From Cylicocyclus nassatus (taxonomy: Eukaryota; Nematoda; Chromadorea; Rhabditida; Strongylidae), in the NCBI GenBank assembly GCA_958299035.1, contig CATQJL010000223.1:10839753-10903752 (forward strand): a stretch of DNA of 64,000 nucleotides, read 5' to 3'. Positions 44,064 to 55,456 of this stretch are shown piece by piece. The position numbers and the translations under genes are program-made. Below the pieces are notes generated by a model. That model searched no databases. It had not been told where the DNA came from and worked only from the letters and a program-made list of their open reading frames with translations. The stretch's first letter is position 1; every line of letters begins with the position of its first letter.

Positions 44064-45661
44064 AGCTGCGAAAGCTCAATCAAGTCAACGTTTTTGCCCT
44101 ATTACGCGTACATAGTCAATGTTTGCAGTATGGTCCGTACATTAATCACTACTATACTGCTGGAACAATCTTCAATTTCCCTTTAAAAACAAGCGACAGT
44201 ATCCATCAATAACATTCTGCATGACTGTTTTGACGAATTATCTTGACGATTTATCTCCATGATTCATTCAGTATTGGAATTCGCAGAAACGGCAAAACTA
44301 TTGAAGCCGCATGGATTTTACAGCGATCAGATTTGATCTCGGCTAGTTTTTCCGCAGCTCACTATTCCACAGCTTTTGCAAATTCATCAATGAAGGCACG
44401 CCGACCGACAAAGGGTGGTTTCGCTCATAAAGGATGTGCAAGAAATATGTTGCTTTCGATTTCACATGTCATGCTAAATGTCCGTTTGTGTGTCCTGTAT
44501 GTTTAAAAGTATATTTCAGAAAAGAATTCTTCTATGTCTGAGCTGATCGCCACTTACTCTGCATAACATTTCGCGGGGTGGGGGAGTGTCATAGGCTATT
44601 CTTATTAACCGTAATATTAGATTTTCAGCAAACTTCAGGCTATGAGACTCGATTAAGACTCAATCATTTTTGTCAAACACTCAATCTTTGCTAACTTCTA
44701 ATTGTTGATGGGAATTTTTACGCAGAGGTCAGAACAAAATCGCAATTGAAATGTTCCTCTTCAGGATTATGGATCACCCTTATCGCTTTCATAGAATTCT
44801 TTCGATTTTTTTAAAAGAAGGTTGAGTTGAGGCGCTGCGCATTGATATGGCTAAGTGAGCACGATGAGGAAGACAAGGAGAGGATGTAGCAAGGTGGAGG
44901 ACAGAGGGACACTGTTACGTTGTGTGGAAGGAAAAAAACTTTTTCCATAATTCTGTAAGTGCTTTCATGATATGCGATGTATAGAGAGTACGCTAGCTAT
45001 TCCGTTGCGCATCTCTCCTAACATCAGGTTGGTCAGTGTGACGATTATAAAATTTTACAGTAGTTTTTGTTTCAGGTTAAAAGTTGGCACACATTTGGGC
45101 AGAGGTGCTTATTCATAGCAGTTCATGCTTAATTTTTGTAAAGAAATTCGATCTGTACAAATTATGCTCAATATAAGAAGGAGAATGCGAAACTTATATT
45201 TATGACTGTTTTGGTTTTTGTTGTAACATTTTCAGCCTTGTGAGCTCGAAATGACCACTCGAGTGATCTTTTTATTGCACTTTTCTCTGCAATTTATAAA
45301 AAAAAGGGAATCAATTTTAGTGACTAGATAATCTCTTCATTCCAATTATGACAAGCAAGTCTATTGAAATGAAAGAAAGGTACGATTTAAAAAATGATGC
45401 GGACGAAGCACTTTATATCAAGTTTACTGTCGGACGAAGCAACCTCAGGAACGGGCGCGAACCCGCCGCGCGGATACCTGCGTCGTTGTCAACAATGCGC
45501 CTTATGCGTCCTAGGCGCTATAACCACGCATTTCAGGGTCCTGCGCGTTTGTTCGACAGAAGATTTCAAGCTGGATTATTGGATCACGCAGCAATACGGT
45601 CAATGGTTTTCTTTTTTGAAACACCAATCGTGAGCTTGTATGCTATGGTCGCGGTTGATTA
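44064..45661. other. 1.6 kb without a supported gene
   Basis: Overlapping 79- and 107-codon frames at 45,348-45,671 have no domain. A GC-rich patch at 45,450-45,530 contains a minus-strand GGGTTCGCGCCC that resembles a T-arm/B box, but a full tRNA fold is not convincing. Confidence 0.35.
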
Positions 45662-45663
45662 TA

Positions 45664-46534
45664 CAGGGTGAGGCAAAAGTTTGGGAGAACTTTGCAACGT
45701 TGTCAATCACGAAACCTTGATGTTTTGGATTCCAAATCTCTGCCAAATTCTGAAATCATCCTCTACAAATCACACTTTGCCTGGCTAAAAATGCTTGTCA
45801 TATGTTTTTGTAAGGATTGGATTTAACGAACAGTGCTCCTGCAGAGCAGGAAAATCAAAATTTTTAGTATAACTTAATTCGTTGCAAAAGATACTATGAA
45901 TATTATACAACATCTTAGTGCTTACAATGTAGAGGAGGCATTGCCCTGTCACATCGCAGTACTGCGTTTGCAAGAAATTATTCATTGAAAAAACGCAATA
46001 TAAGCAATTGCGAGATACTATCTGCGTGCCAATGGCCATTTGTCTTCAAAATAAGTTCGAAAGCTATGAGAGGGCAGCAGGTAGCAAGATTTATTTATAT
46101 CTTTCCACGAGTCTTCTATAAAAGCATCTACTTGGTTTCCATCGATGGAGCAATTTTAAAACTTTTTAGATTATAATTTTTCGTCCCTTTCGCGTCATCG
46201 CATCCAAATTTCCAGTATATGAGCACTTTCGAAAAATTTTTCTTCATAAACATTATAACCAAAAGCTTGCTCTATCATACTGCGCAATTGCATAGTGAAG
46301 GAAGTCATCATAAAGGCGTGGGACGAATCTCATTACGACTGCCTGCATGCCGCAACAGGCGGACTCGCCAAGATTTTGAAAGACTGCTTTAGGGCAGAAG
46401 AGGCAATAGAATTTGAAAGCTGCGCTGTATTTGTGAAGGTTCAACTCATGTGCTCACCAAACATCTGTTTCTAGGAACCTTCCTTTTGATTTATCCGAAA
46501 AAATGCTGGGCTCACAGACTTTTGCCTCACCCTG
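45664..46534. mobile_element. mariner-type element M6 (CAGGGTGAGGCAAAAGT ends)
   Basis: Termini CAGGGTGAGGCAAAAGTTTG and the inverse at 46,515-46,534, flanked by TA. 871 bp, related to M4/M5 at the ends but diverged inside. No transposase. Confidence 0.7.
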
Positions 46535-46598
46535 TAGTTCACTATAGCTGGAAAGACGATATGCTGATACAGCGTTGGCGTAAAAAACGCTCTGATAA

Positions 46599-47087
46599 TT
46601 ACTGGTTTGCTGTATAATCTCCATTGATTAATATATTGCTAAAGCAATGCGCCATGCCTGCATTGTCAAATTCGAGCAGACGTGCGTTGCAAAAGAGAAA
46701 TGAACGCAACCTTAGTATTATCCAGCCCAAAATAAGTAAAGTACCTTCTAAAAGCCCCAAAACGTTCTTCTCGTTTACATTCTTAATCGTATCAAATGAG
46801 GGATGAATGACCACACACCGTAGTATTATCCGGCTTATAATATAGGAATTTCTTTCTAAGATGCCCAAAATTTTGTTCAGGACTACATGTTTTTTTATGC
46901 ACATCATATGAGGGATGTCGTCCGACTGTAGTGCGATAACTTCCTTCTGGCATCTTAAATGATTGATGTACGCATCGTAAGAGGAATCTGGAGAATAATA
47001 AGCGCTTACATTTTTTGCGCGAAACTTCTTATATACATCCTCATTGTAGAAATCATGTATGGAGGAGACGTATCCGTTGGGAAGCAT
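46599..47087 (-). CDS. Unrecognised spliced ORF / host exon
   Basis: A 162-codon open frame directly preceded on the minus strand by GTTGAATTTTAG, a good nematode acceptor, so 47,087 is probably an exon start rather than a translation start. It begins MLPNGYVSSIHDFYNEDVYK, followed by KKFRAKN; a GTAAGC right after KFRAKN (about 47,009) is a plausible donor, giving a 78-bp exon. Alternatively the frame continues to 46,599. The second half contains a diverged tandem duplication (a KxVLNKILGILE-like block, then KNVLGLLEGTLLI). The product is unknown; the first part is compatible with a vWA-type fold but not diagnostic. Confidence 0.4.
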   Translation of the reverse strand: MLPNGYVSSIHDFYNEDVYKKFRAKNVSAYYSPDSSYDAYINHLRCQKEVIALQSDDIPHMMCIKKHVVLNKILGILERNSYIISRIILRCVVIHPSFDTIKNVNEKNVLGLLEGTLLILGWIILRLRSFLFCNARLLEFDNAGMAHCFSNILINGDYTANQ

Positions 47088-47439
47088 CTAAAATTCAACT
47101 AACATTCACATGTGAATGAAGAAAAATTGAAAAATTGAGCAAAACTTTGACCTTAGCTGCGACTTTTTCGAGCTCTTGTGCTAAGTACGGTATGCTTCAA
47201 CAAAAAAAGAATCAGCATTAGCTTTGACTTTCCGCATCGCTGCGCTTTAGCCATTCACAGATAATGCTCCTGTGGCTACTAGTTGCTAAACCTGGGAGTC
47301 CTGCTTTCGAAAGCTATACAGTATGCTCGCCCAGACAAAACTATTCACACTGTTCTTTCTGCAGGGTTGCGCAATGAGATGCTCAAAGGCGATGTCAGGG
47401 CCTCACTTTTAGCTCTTCGCTCAATTGCGCTTATTCACT

Positions 47440-47976
47440 ACTAGCTGGCATACCCGGCTCCGCCGTATGTTCCGAATAGAAAATTCCATTTCTCAACCGA
47501 TCCGAACCAAACTTGGCACACATACACTTCGGGCCCCGGCGGGTGTCACAGTCCACTTTTCGTTATCGATTGATGCCGATTTTATCGATTTTTTGCAAAA
47601 TTTGAGCTAGGGGGCTGGGATTTGGCACAGGGGGGTAATCGAGCATGCTGATTACGAATACAATATTAGTTTTCGAAACCGTGCATTACTTTTATCGATT
47701 TTATCGATTTTTTTGCAAAGTTTGAGCTAGGGGGCTGGGATTTGGCAGGGGGTGTAATCGAGCATGCTGATCACCCCCACGGGGGTGACCAGCATGCTCG
47801 ATTACACCCCTCTGCCAAATTCCAGCCCCCTAGCTCAAATTTTGCAAAAAATCGATAAAATCGACATCGATCGATGCGAAAAGTAGCCTATGACACCCGC
47901 CGGGGCCCGAAGTGTATGTGTGCCAAGTTTGGTCCGGATCGGTTCAGAAATGGAACTTTCTATTCGGAACATACGT

Positions 47977-48011
<35 letters not shown>

Positions 48012-48047
48012 TACAGACAGACAGACAAACAGACATTCAGCTTTATA
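47440..48047 (-). mobile_element. Helentron/HINE-like repeat, copy 2
   Basis: On the minus strand it starts ATAAAGCTGAATGTCTG with a (TGTC)n run (plus-strand CAGA repeat, 47,977-48,036) and ends GGCGGAGCCGGGTATGCCAG then CTAGT. A long hairpin (centre about 47,778) with GATCACCCCC and its inverse lies in the middle, plus a second pair of inverted blocks around it. The mariner-type element at 48,048 inserted at a TA in its terminal TATA. Confidence 0.65.
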
Positions 48048-48727
48048 CAGGGTGTCCCAAAAAAATGTATCGAACGTTTGATCGTTACTATCTCTCTTCC
48101 CAAGAAGTCTTTTGCCTTGCTTCAGGTACCGTTTTATAGAGCTGGCTCCAACTTAAATTTTCTTTATAAAACGAATCACCCATCTCTCTTCATTACTGTA
48201 GGATTGCGGTAGAAACTTGAAACATATGGCGTTAATGTGGAAAAAGCTGCCATTTCAAAATTTTTCAGAAGATTGTGAAAACTTGTGTATTGGGATTTTT
48301 ATGGCCGCTGAGTTCAGTACTCAACTATTCTCATGATTGCGAAGCTTTCTAAACGGTGTAACCGCACTTTTTAGGAACATTGAAAAAATGGCCGCTACCT
48401 CTTACGTGGCATAACTCTTCAATAAAACATCATAATAAGTTGGGAACTTTACAGTTATAATCAGCAACTCTAATTAGCCTAGTGTAAAAGCTTTCAGGCT
48501 GTTTTGTTTTCTTTCTGAGGCAAAATATGGCCTTTCATTGCTTAAAACCCTCTTTGAAGTTTCTACCGTAATCCTACAGTAATGAAGAGAAATGAGTGAT
48601 TCGTTCTATAATGCAAATCTAAGTTGAAGCCAGCTCTACAGATTGGTACCTGAAGCAAGAGAAAAGACTCTTTGGGAAGAGAGATATTAACGATCAAACG
48701 TTCGATACATTTTTTTGGGACACCCTG
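48048..48727. mobile_element. mariner-type palindromic element (CAGGGTGTCCCAAAAAAATG ends)
   Basis: 680 bp, TA-flanked (48,046-48,047; 48,728-48,729). Inverted arms of about 150 bp share CGAACGTTTGATCGTTA and the TAATGAAGAGA block. A diverged one-ended relative is at 62,457-62,650. Confidence 0.75.
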
Positions 48728-48729
48728 TA

Positions 48730-49262
48730 TATAAGATGCTGAAGTAGGAAATTTGTTGGAAAAAGGGCAAGAATGAGCATCTAACACAACAGTGCTAAGC
48801 ATGTTGCTGATGAGAACAAATGAGTTTTTGAAAATTCGAATTTTTCGGTAAACCTCAAATTTCGACCTGTGGATCATCGAAAATTTCATGACTTCAAAAC
48901 ATCATTTGTTCTTATCAGTAACATGCTTAGCACTGTCGGGTTAGATAATTTGCACAACTTTGAAGGTTTTTCGTTGACTTCGGAGAAAGAAAAATGACTT
49001 TAAAGAAAAGCGCCGGGGATCATCAGGGATTATACAAAAGCTGGAAAATGCGGGTTCGTACAGCTTCTCGCTGCTCTTCAATATGTTCATAGTGAAGGGT
49101 AGTAGGAATACTTACGGATAGATACACAACGTGAAATTCAGGTTCTGGAGTTTCGAAATATACAGCTTTCTTTTAAGCTGCGATCCCCTCCCCGCGGGGA
49201 TGTTAGTGCATGCGGCCCTAAGTCTAGGACCCAAAGCCCTTGTTGATCTCTATGACATCCAC
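48730..49262. other. Unassigned, with a solitary end of the 37,781 MITE family
   Basis: Around 48,772-48,955 short inverted blocks (AACATGCTTAGCACTGT) occur. 49,170-49,214 matches one end of the 37,781-38,413 element. No gene. Confidence 0.4.
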
Positions 49263-51440
49263 CATGATTGCCGGCAATGGTTGCCGAGGTATAGTCGTCC
49301 TCACCCCACTAGTCAGTCGGTGGATGAATTCGAATTCGAACTGGAGCAGGCAGGTCGCGGTAGGGCACGGCACCTTAGCTCTTCGTTCAAATTCACGCAT
49401 TCACATCGCGTATTTCTTCGCCATTGCTTAGCAGTTTTTGTATTGTTACAACGTTTTTGACCTAAGTTTTTGTAATTGCTGAGCGTTGTCTCCTGCCCCG
49501 CTGTGCCGTGGCAGGCCTGCTCCAATTCAAATTTGAATTCGTCCACCGACCGACACAATATTACTTCTTCAGCCATCGTCCGGCTGTCTTACAGTAACGC
49601 GACCTTGGCGTAAAATATGTTTACTGCACAAGTCACGCATTCGACGCCTATTCCCTCCAAGGACAACGTCACTCCGCTTTGTAAAAACTCGGATGTTGCA
49701 AGTTGAGACGTAAATAAGTGTTACGCGATTTTCTAGTGAGAAACTAGTCTCGTATGAGCACTTGACTTCTTGGGCCTATCATATTCGGTCGTCAGGCTCG
49801 ATGGAGGAATCGTGTCATATGGTGAGAAGGAAACACTGGTGATCGTGGCCATAATGAGAGAATGTCAGTTGATGCGTCTTTGAAATCTGATTCAAAATCC
49901 GTCTCCCTTATCTGCGAAACTCATTTTCAAATGAGTTACGAGACCTTTTTCAAGAGTAAGCACGCTGATGAGGGTCGGCGTAATCAATAGTGTAAGGTTT
50001 TCTTAAGGTTTCCTTTTTGAATCACATCGAAATTTTTTTCTTCGAATCAAATTCATTCTGAATCACGTCTAGCAGATATTTATATAGATTTGGTCAGCGT
50101 TTAGAGATGCGTGCTATGAGCATCTTATCTATGGTCACGGTGACCAAGTACTCTTTTTAGTGAGAGGGCAATGTCAGGCATGACTAACCTTAACAGTTGC
50201 AAGAAATCAGGCACCACTTATATGACATTATACATTATGATAATATACTGGTGTGACATTCACAGTAGCCATAGCCAAAGATTACTGCGTTTTTGCTTTT
50301 TTGCACAAAAGACTTTCAAAATGTTTCTTGTAAGGTATCGTCAATGTTGCCTATTTAGGAACATTGGATACTAGTTTGAGGAGTTCGGCTTTCTCCAAAA
50401 GATGAACCCTTCGATTTGTTTGAGTTTTTATTTGGAGGTTTACTATCATGCCTGCTCAATAACGCATCGGTTTCATTTCTTCACATTACTTATGAAAAGT
50501 CCATTGTGCAGTGTGCATCCTTCCTTAGTGATCTTTGCAGTCATGTCAGTAGGTTCAACCATTTTTTCTAGTGAGCAAGTTTGAAAAAGTGGTTCGCTGA
50601 GACCCATGTTGCTGAGTGAAAGGGCTACTGAATTTCTCTGATCATTTTAAGAAAGAAAACAGTGAAACGTTTGTTGGTGTTCTAAAGAAAGATACATCTG
50701 CCTTTCTCATCCAATGGTTTCTTCTTCACATGTATCGCTCTTATCATATGGAGAAAGGAAAGGCTAAAAATTATCCGGTAACTTTCAAAAGCATTGAAAC
50801 TTGTCGTATGATAACCTTGTCGTATCACCTCCTCAACAAAAAGGTACTCCAAAACAAAATACCAAGTCAGCTGGAGTTTATAGTGAAAGAGTTCTACGCA
50901 CACACAGATTGCACATGCGTACATATGGAATATCCGTAAATGTACGACAAGGAAGTCATAAAGTTTGAAGCGTTCAAAAAATATACAGAAAAGGCTTCAA
51001 GATACGTCATTCGGAGAGCTGATCGAAAGGCGTTGGCAAACTCTGACTTTTAAACAAATTCTGTCATCTTGCCGTGCAAATGTGACCGAACATCAAAAAT
51101 TTCCTTACAAGCACTCTCACACACCTTTTCGTGCTGAAAGGGATCACCGCAGAAGCTAAATGTTTGTCGATCGAGTAGCCAGAGACGCCAGCTTTTGGAG
51201 GGAAAAGGCGTCGAATGCGTGACTTGTGCAGTAAGCATATTTTACGCCAAGGTCGGGTTACTGTAAGACAGCCGGACGATGGCTGAAGAAGTAATATTGT
51301 CCGACCGACTAGTGGAATGAGGGCGACTATAGCTGTGGGGCAGTTGCTGGCACAATGTCACGTGAGATCGTTGCAGTAGCTGGCAGCCGCCTCCCAGCAA
51401 CCTCGGCAACCGTTGCTGGCAAACCATGGCCGATCCTTAC
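49263..51440. mobile_element. 2.2-kb inverted-repeat element P with degenerate internal ORF
   Basis: The left arm (about 49,270-49,317 plus 49,551-49,695) and right arm (about 51,165-51,430) are inverted copies, sharing CTTCTTCAGCCATCGTCCGG, CTTGGCGTAAAATATG and GCACAAGTCACGCATTCGAC. The left arm is interrupted by a 231-bp palindrome at 49,318-49,548. Between the arms is about 1.5 kb. It includes a 107-codon frame (50,616-50,939) and, in the same frame after one stop, about 37 more codons (MYDKEVIKFEAFKKYTEKAS). The protein is not recognised and could be a relic of a transposase. Confidence 0.5.
49318..49548. mobile_element. 231-bp palindromic MITE nested in element P
   Basis: Termini CGGTGGATGAATTCGAATTC and GAATTCGTCCACCG are inverted. 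The uninterrupted site is visible in the other arm of P (about 51,300). The two arms share TGGAGCAGGC/GCCTGCTCCA. Confidence 0.6.
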
Positions 51441-51835
51441 GGCTCAAAGCATACCTGCTGTACACATCCTTGCAGGCCAGTAAAATTACAAGTGGGCAAA
51501 TAAATTCCAGAATGTATCTCTCTTCTAGTCAACGTTATTTCTTCACTTGAGCTATGCTTCGAAGGGCGTTCACCAAAATCCCAAAACTTTCAGTTTTGCC
51601 CCAGTACTGACAGTGCGTCACACACTCCAGTGCAAGCGATGCCATTTTTAATCAGCCAGGGCGGGTTTTTGACCATCAGGTGTAGATCACCTTCAGTGTT
51701 ACGACTAGAATGAAAAACACATTAGTCAAGCGTGGTCATCTGTATCGAATAGATATAGAGAAATGGTATGTAGAACGCTAAAAGAAAATTGGTAAGCACA
51801 AAGTTTGTATCCGAAAGCTTTCCTACAAGAAGGTA

Positions 51836-52126
51836 AGGCCCCCGCCAGAGTGCCGAAGCCACGCCAGCGCTGCGCCGGCGCCGAGCCAGCGCCGAGCTGT
51901 CCCATTTGTTCGGGGCGGGGCTAGATGACCCTGTGCGAGCAAGGGCTTCTGGCAAATTCGATCAATAGTCGGTGCATTTACCTGGCTGAGAACTAGGTTA
52001 GCTAGCCCCGCCCCAACAAGATGCATATGTATTGACCGAAACAGCGCCGGGCAGCTCGGCGCTAGGTCGGCGCTGGCTTGGCGCCGGCGCAGCGCTGGCG
52101 TGGCTTCGGAACTCTGGCGGGAGCCT
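51836..52126. mobile_element. GC-rich 291-bp palindrome
   Basis: Arms of about 80 bp start AGGCCCCCGCCAGAGTGCCG and end with the inverse. They are made largely of GCGCCGGCGCAGCGCTGGC-type sequence. The spacer contains a second inverted pair (GGGGCGGGGCTAG, CTAGCCCCGCCCC). Strong composition contrast with the flanks. Confidence 0.65.
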
Positions 52127-52650
52127 GAAAGTAACTTTTCAAATGATATTTGAACGCGCGGCTAGATTAAAAGTAACCGAAGTTATACCACTTCTTCAGC
52201 AAGTGCTTTAGTTATCACTATATGGCAGCGTCCCGGCAAAAAGAAGGTAGCCGGATTTTTGTTGCAATGTTGAAGTAAAAACCCTACCTAAGCAATGACT
52301 GGAGTTCGGAGCGAAAAAGGGGTCTACCGAGCCTGAAATTCGCTCTGAGAGTGGCCCGAATCTTAAAGGCACCGTCCACCCTAAGTTGAGGGTGTTGAGC
52401 TTTTGGCAGCATATAATAGTAGGGTCCCCTTCAATCCAATGCCCAAGTCGCAGCGCAAAATGCCGCCTCGGAAGCGAAAAAATCGCTTCGGAATAGCGTA
52501 GATGCACGAAGAAGTACATCCATGCCCGCCATTTGTGCGCGTTCATCCACTCACCGTTTCGGAAAGCTGGCCTGTGGGTTTTCCGGAATGGGAATTTTCG
52601 GGATTTTCGCGGATTCTCGACTTGGAATCAGGGACATGAGAAAGCCCTGC
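52127..52650. other. Unassigned 0.5 kb left of PLE-A
   Basis: No supported gene; a 112-codon minus frame (52,208-52,546) lacks any recognisable motif. Confidence 0.3.
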
Positions 52651-52718
52651 AAAATTCGTGTAGTAGAAGTACTTCTGTGCCAAACAGGTTCGTTAGGTGT
52701 TCCTTTATTTCCAATCAC

Positions 52719-52757
52719 GGCCTAACGTTTCGACGCCTTTCGTCTTCCTCAGAGGCC
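52719..52757 (-). ncRNA. Hammerhead-ribozyme-like motif, PLE-A 3' end
   Basis: The minus strand reads GGCCT, CTGAGGA, a stem-II hairpin GACG/CGTC, GAAACGTT, AGGCC. GGCCT and AGGCC form stem I, CTGANGA and GAAA are the two core strands, and GTT is the NUH cleavage triplet. Stem III is a single C-G pair plus A-U without loop; the palindromic AACGTT would allow two molecules to pair, as described for Penelope hammerheads. Identical in PLE-B. Confidence 0.65.
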
Positions 52758-52960
52758 TGAAAATGGCTCAAAGCGTTACCCGAGAAACGAGGCCATCAAG
52801 TACCATCCTGCCAGTTCTCAACCTTCGTTCAACATTCCTACTAAAAATTGCTATGCCAGAAGATGAACATACCCTGTGAACACCGCTATTTGGGGTTCCG
52901 CACCGGAAGAGATGGTCTTGGGGGATAGAATGGACTATACCATAAAAGCACGTAAGTGAT

Positions 52961-53262
52961 CTACAGTCTGCATAGAGATATGAAGGCTAGGAAGTCCGTG
53001 GTAATTGACAAACACTCATTTTTATTGTTCATTGCTGGATTCTTCGCAGAAGTCCAGAATGCTTCTAACGCCTTCCTCGCCGAGGTTTCCTTTTCATGTG
53101 CCAAGATTTGGCATTTGATATCGAAATCGTCTCCACCATGCGAATCGTGGCTATGTTTGCCCAGAGGTGAAAACAATGTTTTACGCCTTTTATCTGCAAG
53201 ATATTCTTTTACGCGAGCACTAAGTGTTCTGCCAGTTTCTCCGATATAGATGGCATTGCAGC
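52961..53262 (-). pseudogene. PLE-A GIY-YIG endonuclease domain (5'-deleted)
   Basis: The minus-strand reading resumes at SLSVRMS in the wrong frame; in the correct frame it gives VYQLECLSCNAIYIGETGRT and continues through KHSHDSHGGDDFDIKCQIL to SITTDF. About 440 bp of linker present in PLE-B has been deleted, joining the RT end (KWYRRESSK) directly to the VYQ motif and shifting the frame. Confidence 0.75.
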
Positions 53263-54215
53263 TAAGACATTCTAACTGATAAACTTTTCGAGCTTTCTCT
53301 GCGGTACCATTTCATGCTGACAATACCGTTGGATAATCTTACTTGCGCGTTGAGGTAAGGCAGCCATCCGTCGTGTGGTGTTTCTCGTGTGAGCTTTATG
53401 TACTGCGACTGTTGGTTCGAAATTTCGAAACACTTGTCCATTTCGGACTGTGTTGATGTAAATATAGAACAGTCATCGATATATCGGCAGTACATTAGCG
53501 GCATGCGGGCTAGCACTGATTCTTCGATCTTACTCATAAAACAAATGGCGAGAACCGGCGCCAACCTCTGACCCATAGCTAATCCGCGTATCTGGGCGTA
53601 GTAAGTCCCAGACCATCTAAAGATGTTGCACTTCAAACATTCGCTTATCAGGGTCCTAGTCCGCCTTTTGCCAAGCCCAAAAGTATTAATGGTAGTTGCA
53701 CGTTTATCCAACAATTCCGATAGCGCTTGCAAGGCTTGTTCATTCTGCACATTAGTGTAGAGCGAAGTCACATCGAATGACTCGACTACAGTGCTCGGAT
53801 TAAACTGAACGCTTCGGACTTTTTCGATAAATTCACGAGAGTTGGATAAATGTGCTGGAACTTTGGGAAGCAACTGGCTCACTATCTTGTTCAAGAACCA
53901 CGAAATTCGATCGGTGGGACCGCCAACACGACTAATAATAGGTCTAATTTTGTAAGTATCCTCTGACATTGAGCTCATGTCCCGCAAAGAAAGCTTGTGC
54001 GTCTTAATCAGGCTGTAAAACACCGGACAACTTGGACATCTGAGTTTCAACCTTTTTATGAATCTGTCGTCAAGTCCGGCAGATTTTGCTATCACGGTCC
54101 AAACGTCATTCAGTTTTCTACACTGAGATCGGAAGTCTTTCGCAGAAACTACTCTGTACGTTGTGGTGTCCGCTAGATGAGCTATTGTTATTCGACGATC
54201 CAGTGCTTGAGGCAT
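53262..54215 (-). pseudogene. PLE-A reverse transcriptase
   Basis: 317 codons covering the whole PLE RT core. Motifs in order: VFYSLIKTHK and DTYKIRPIISRVGGPT, VESFDVTSLYTNV, ECLKCNIFRWSG, RGLAMGQRLAPVLAI, YCRYIDDCSIF (catalytic YIDD), TRETPHDGWLPYLNAQV and MKWYRRESSK. The catalytic aspartates are present. It is separated from the N-terminal frame by one in-frame TAA (54,225-54,227) and from the nuclease by the deletion at its 3' end. Confidence 0.85.
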
Positions 54216-54224
54216 TACTACGAA

Positions 54225-54950
54225 TTAGCCTCCCTTATCGCTTACAGATAGTCGCACCGTGCCGTTCAAGATTAGCTCACGTATCTCTTTAAAACCTTGC
54301 CACTGTTTGGGTGTAAGGTTGTTCTGATGTTGATGTTTTGCTCTATTCAAAACCTCGAAAACACCAGAGCATAAGAGATGGAACTTCATATCTATCTCGG
54401 GGACGGGTGGTGGTTCTTTGTAAAACGATTGAGGGAAGGGAATGGTCGGTAGTAAGCTGTTATTGTCGCGAGCTGCAACTGTTGGACTACCGTATTTGGC
54501 TCTCAGTCTAAGAGTGTCTCTGAGCTTGTACAAACTTCCTACTATCTTGCGGCAAGTCATAGCGTTGATATTCTGCGCAGGGGAGAACGAAGGACCAAGG
54601 CTTAGAAGCTCAGTGATGTTAGAAGATATTTGAGTGTTGCCAATTATCGTGACTCTAGCTGTTACTTCATTCTCAGATGCAAGTCCATTGGAGCGGTAGC
54701 AGGGGTTGCTACTTCTGTCACATGAACAATTTCTGCAGAGTTCAGTCAAAAGTCGGTCGTACTTTGCGCGGAGTTTGGATTTGATTCTAGACCGCATCGA
54801 ATCACAGATTAGCTTTGACCCATCCTCAATCCTCCTCCAACGTTCACCAGGCATGAGACGTTTACAAGCTTGTTCTTTTGTGTTACATTTCAACAAGTAT
54901 ACAATGATCTCCGTTTTTCTTTGATGATAATCTTCAGGATAGATTGACAA
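54225..54950 (-). pseudogene. PLE-A N-terminal region
   Basis: 241 codons in the same frame as the RT, ending SVSDKGG just before a single TAA stop; the RT frame continues after it with FVVMPQALD. Contains basic stretches (RIKSKLRAKYDRLL), a CSCDRSSNPC cysteine cluster and PKQWQGFKEIRELI. This is the variable region upstream of the PLE RT; it has no assigned enzymatic function. The 5' boundary abuts PLE-B. Confidence 0.75.
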
Positions 54951-55019
54951 ATCTTCACGATCCTCGGATCATTTTGCATCCTTGCATCCTTGATCCTTGC
55001 AAGCGCTATCGGAATTGTT

Positions 55020-55456
55020 GGAATGACCCTGATAAGCGAATTTTTGAAGTGCAACATCTTTAGATGGTCTGGGACTTACTACGCCCAGATACGCGGACAC
55101 GCGGATTAGCTATGGGTCAGAGGTTGGCGCCGGTTCTCGCCATTTGTTTTATGAGTAAGATCGAAGAACCAGTGCTAGCCCGCATGCCGCTAATGTACTG
55201 CCGATATATCGATGACTGTTCTATATTTACATCAACACAGTCCGAAATGGACAAGTGTTTCGAAATTTCGAACCAACAGTCGCAGTACATAAAGCTCACA
55301 CGAGAAACACCACACGACGGATGGCTGCCTTACCTCAACGCGCAAGTAAGATTATCCAATGGTATTGTCAGCATGAAATGGTACCGCAAAGATAGCTCGA
55401 AAAACATTCTTTTGAATTCAAATCAGCGCATCCTGCATCTACGAAAAGAGCGGTGA
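55020..55456 (+). pseudogene. PLE-B reverse transcriptase, C-terminal half
   Basis: Starts with LISEFLKCNIFRWSGTYYAQ. After the 8-bp duplication it continues LAMGQRLAPVLAICFMSKIE, MYCRYIDDCSIF, HDGWLPYLNAQVRLSNG and KWYRKDSSKN. It leaves frame near 55,415; the correct frame resumes as SAHPASTKRAVIKNMF. Confidence 0.85.

Larger units (their letters stand above)
52655..54950 (-). mobile_element. Penelope-like element PLE-A (minus strand)
   Basis: The most complete PLE in the window. In order on the minus strand: N-terminal region, RT, a deletion, the end of the GIY-YIG nuclease, an untranslated tail with a hammerhead-like ribozyme and an AATAAA-type signal. Its 3' part pairs as an inverted repeat with PLE-B (54,990-56,475). 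The components are listed separately. Confidence 0.85.

Noticed and set aside
43661..44083. Overlapping 134- and 113-codon frames on opposite strands
   Set aside because: Produced by the CTCAGACAATCG palindromic MITE.
44243..44506. 87-codon frame with GKTIEAAWI resembling the late GIY-YIG segment
   Set aside because: The similarity is confined to nine residues and no flanking PLE motifs are present.
45445..45535. Possible tRNA on the minus strand with GGGTTCGCGCCC
   Set aside because: The T-loop is one base short and no anticodon arm forms; not reported as a tRNA.
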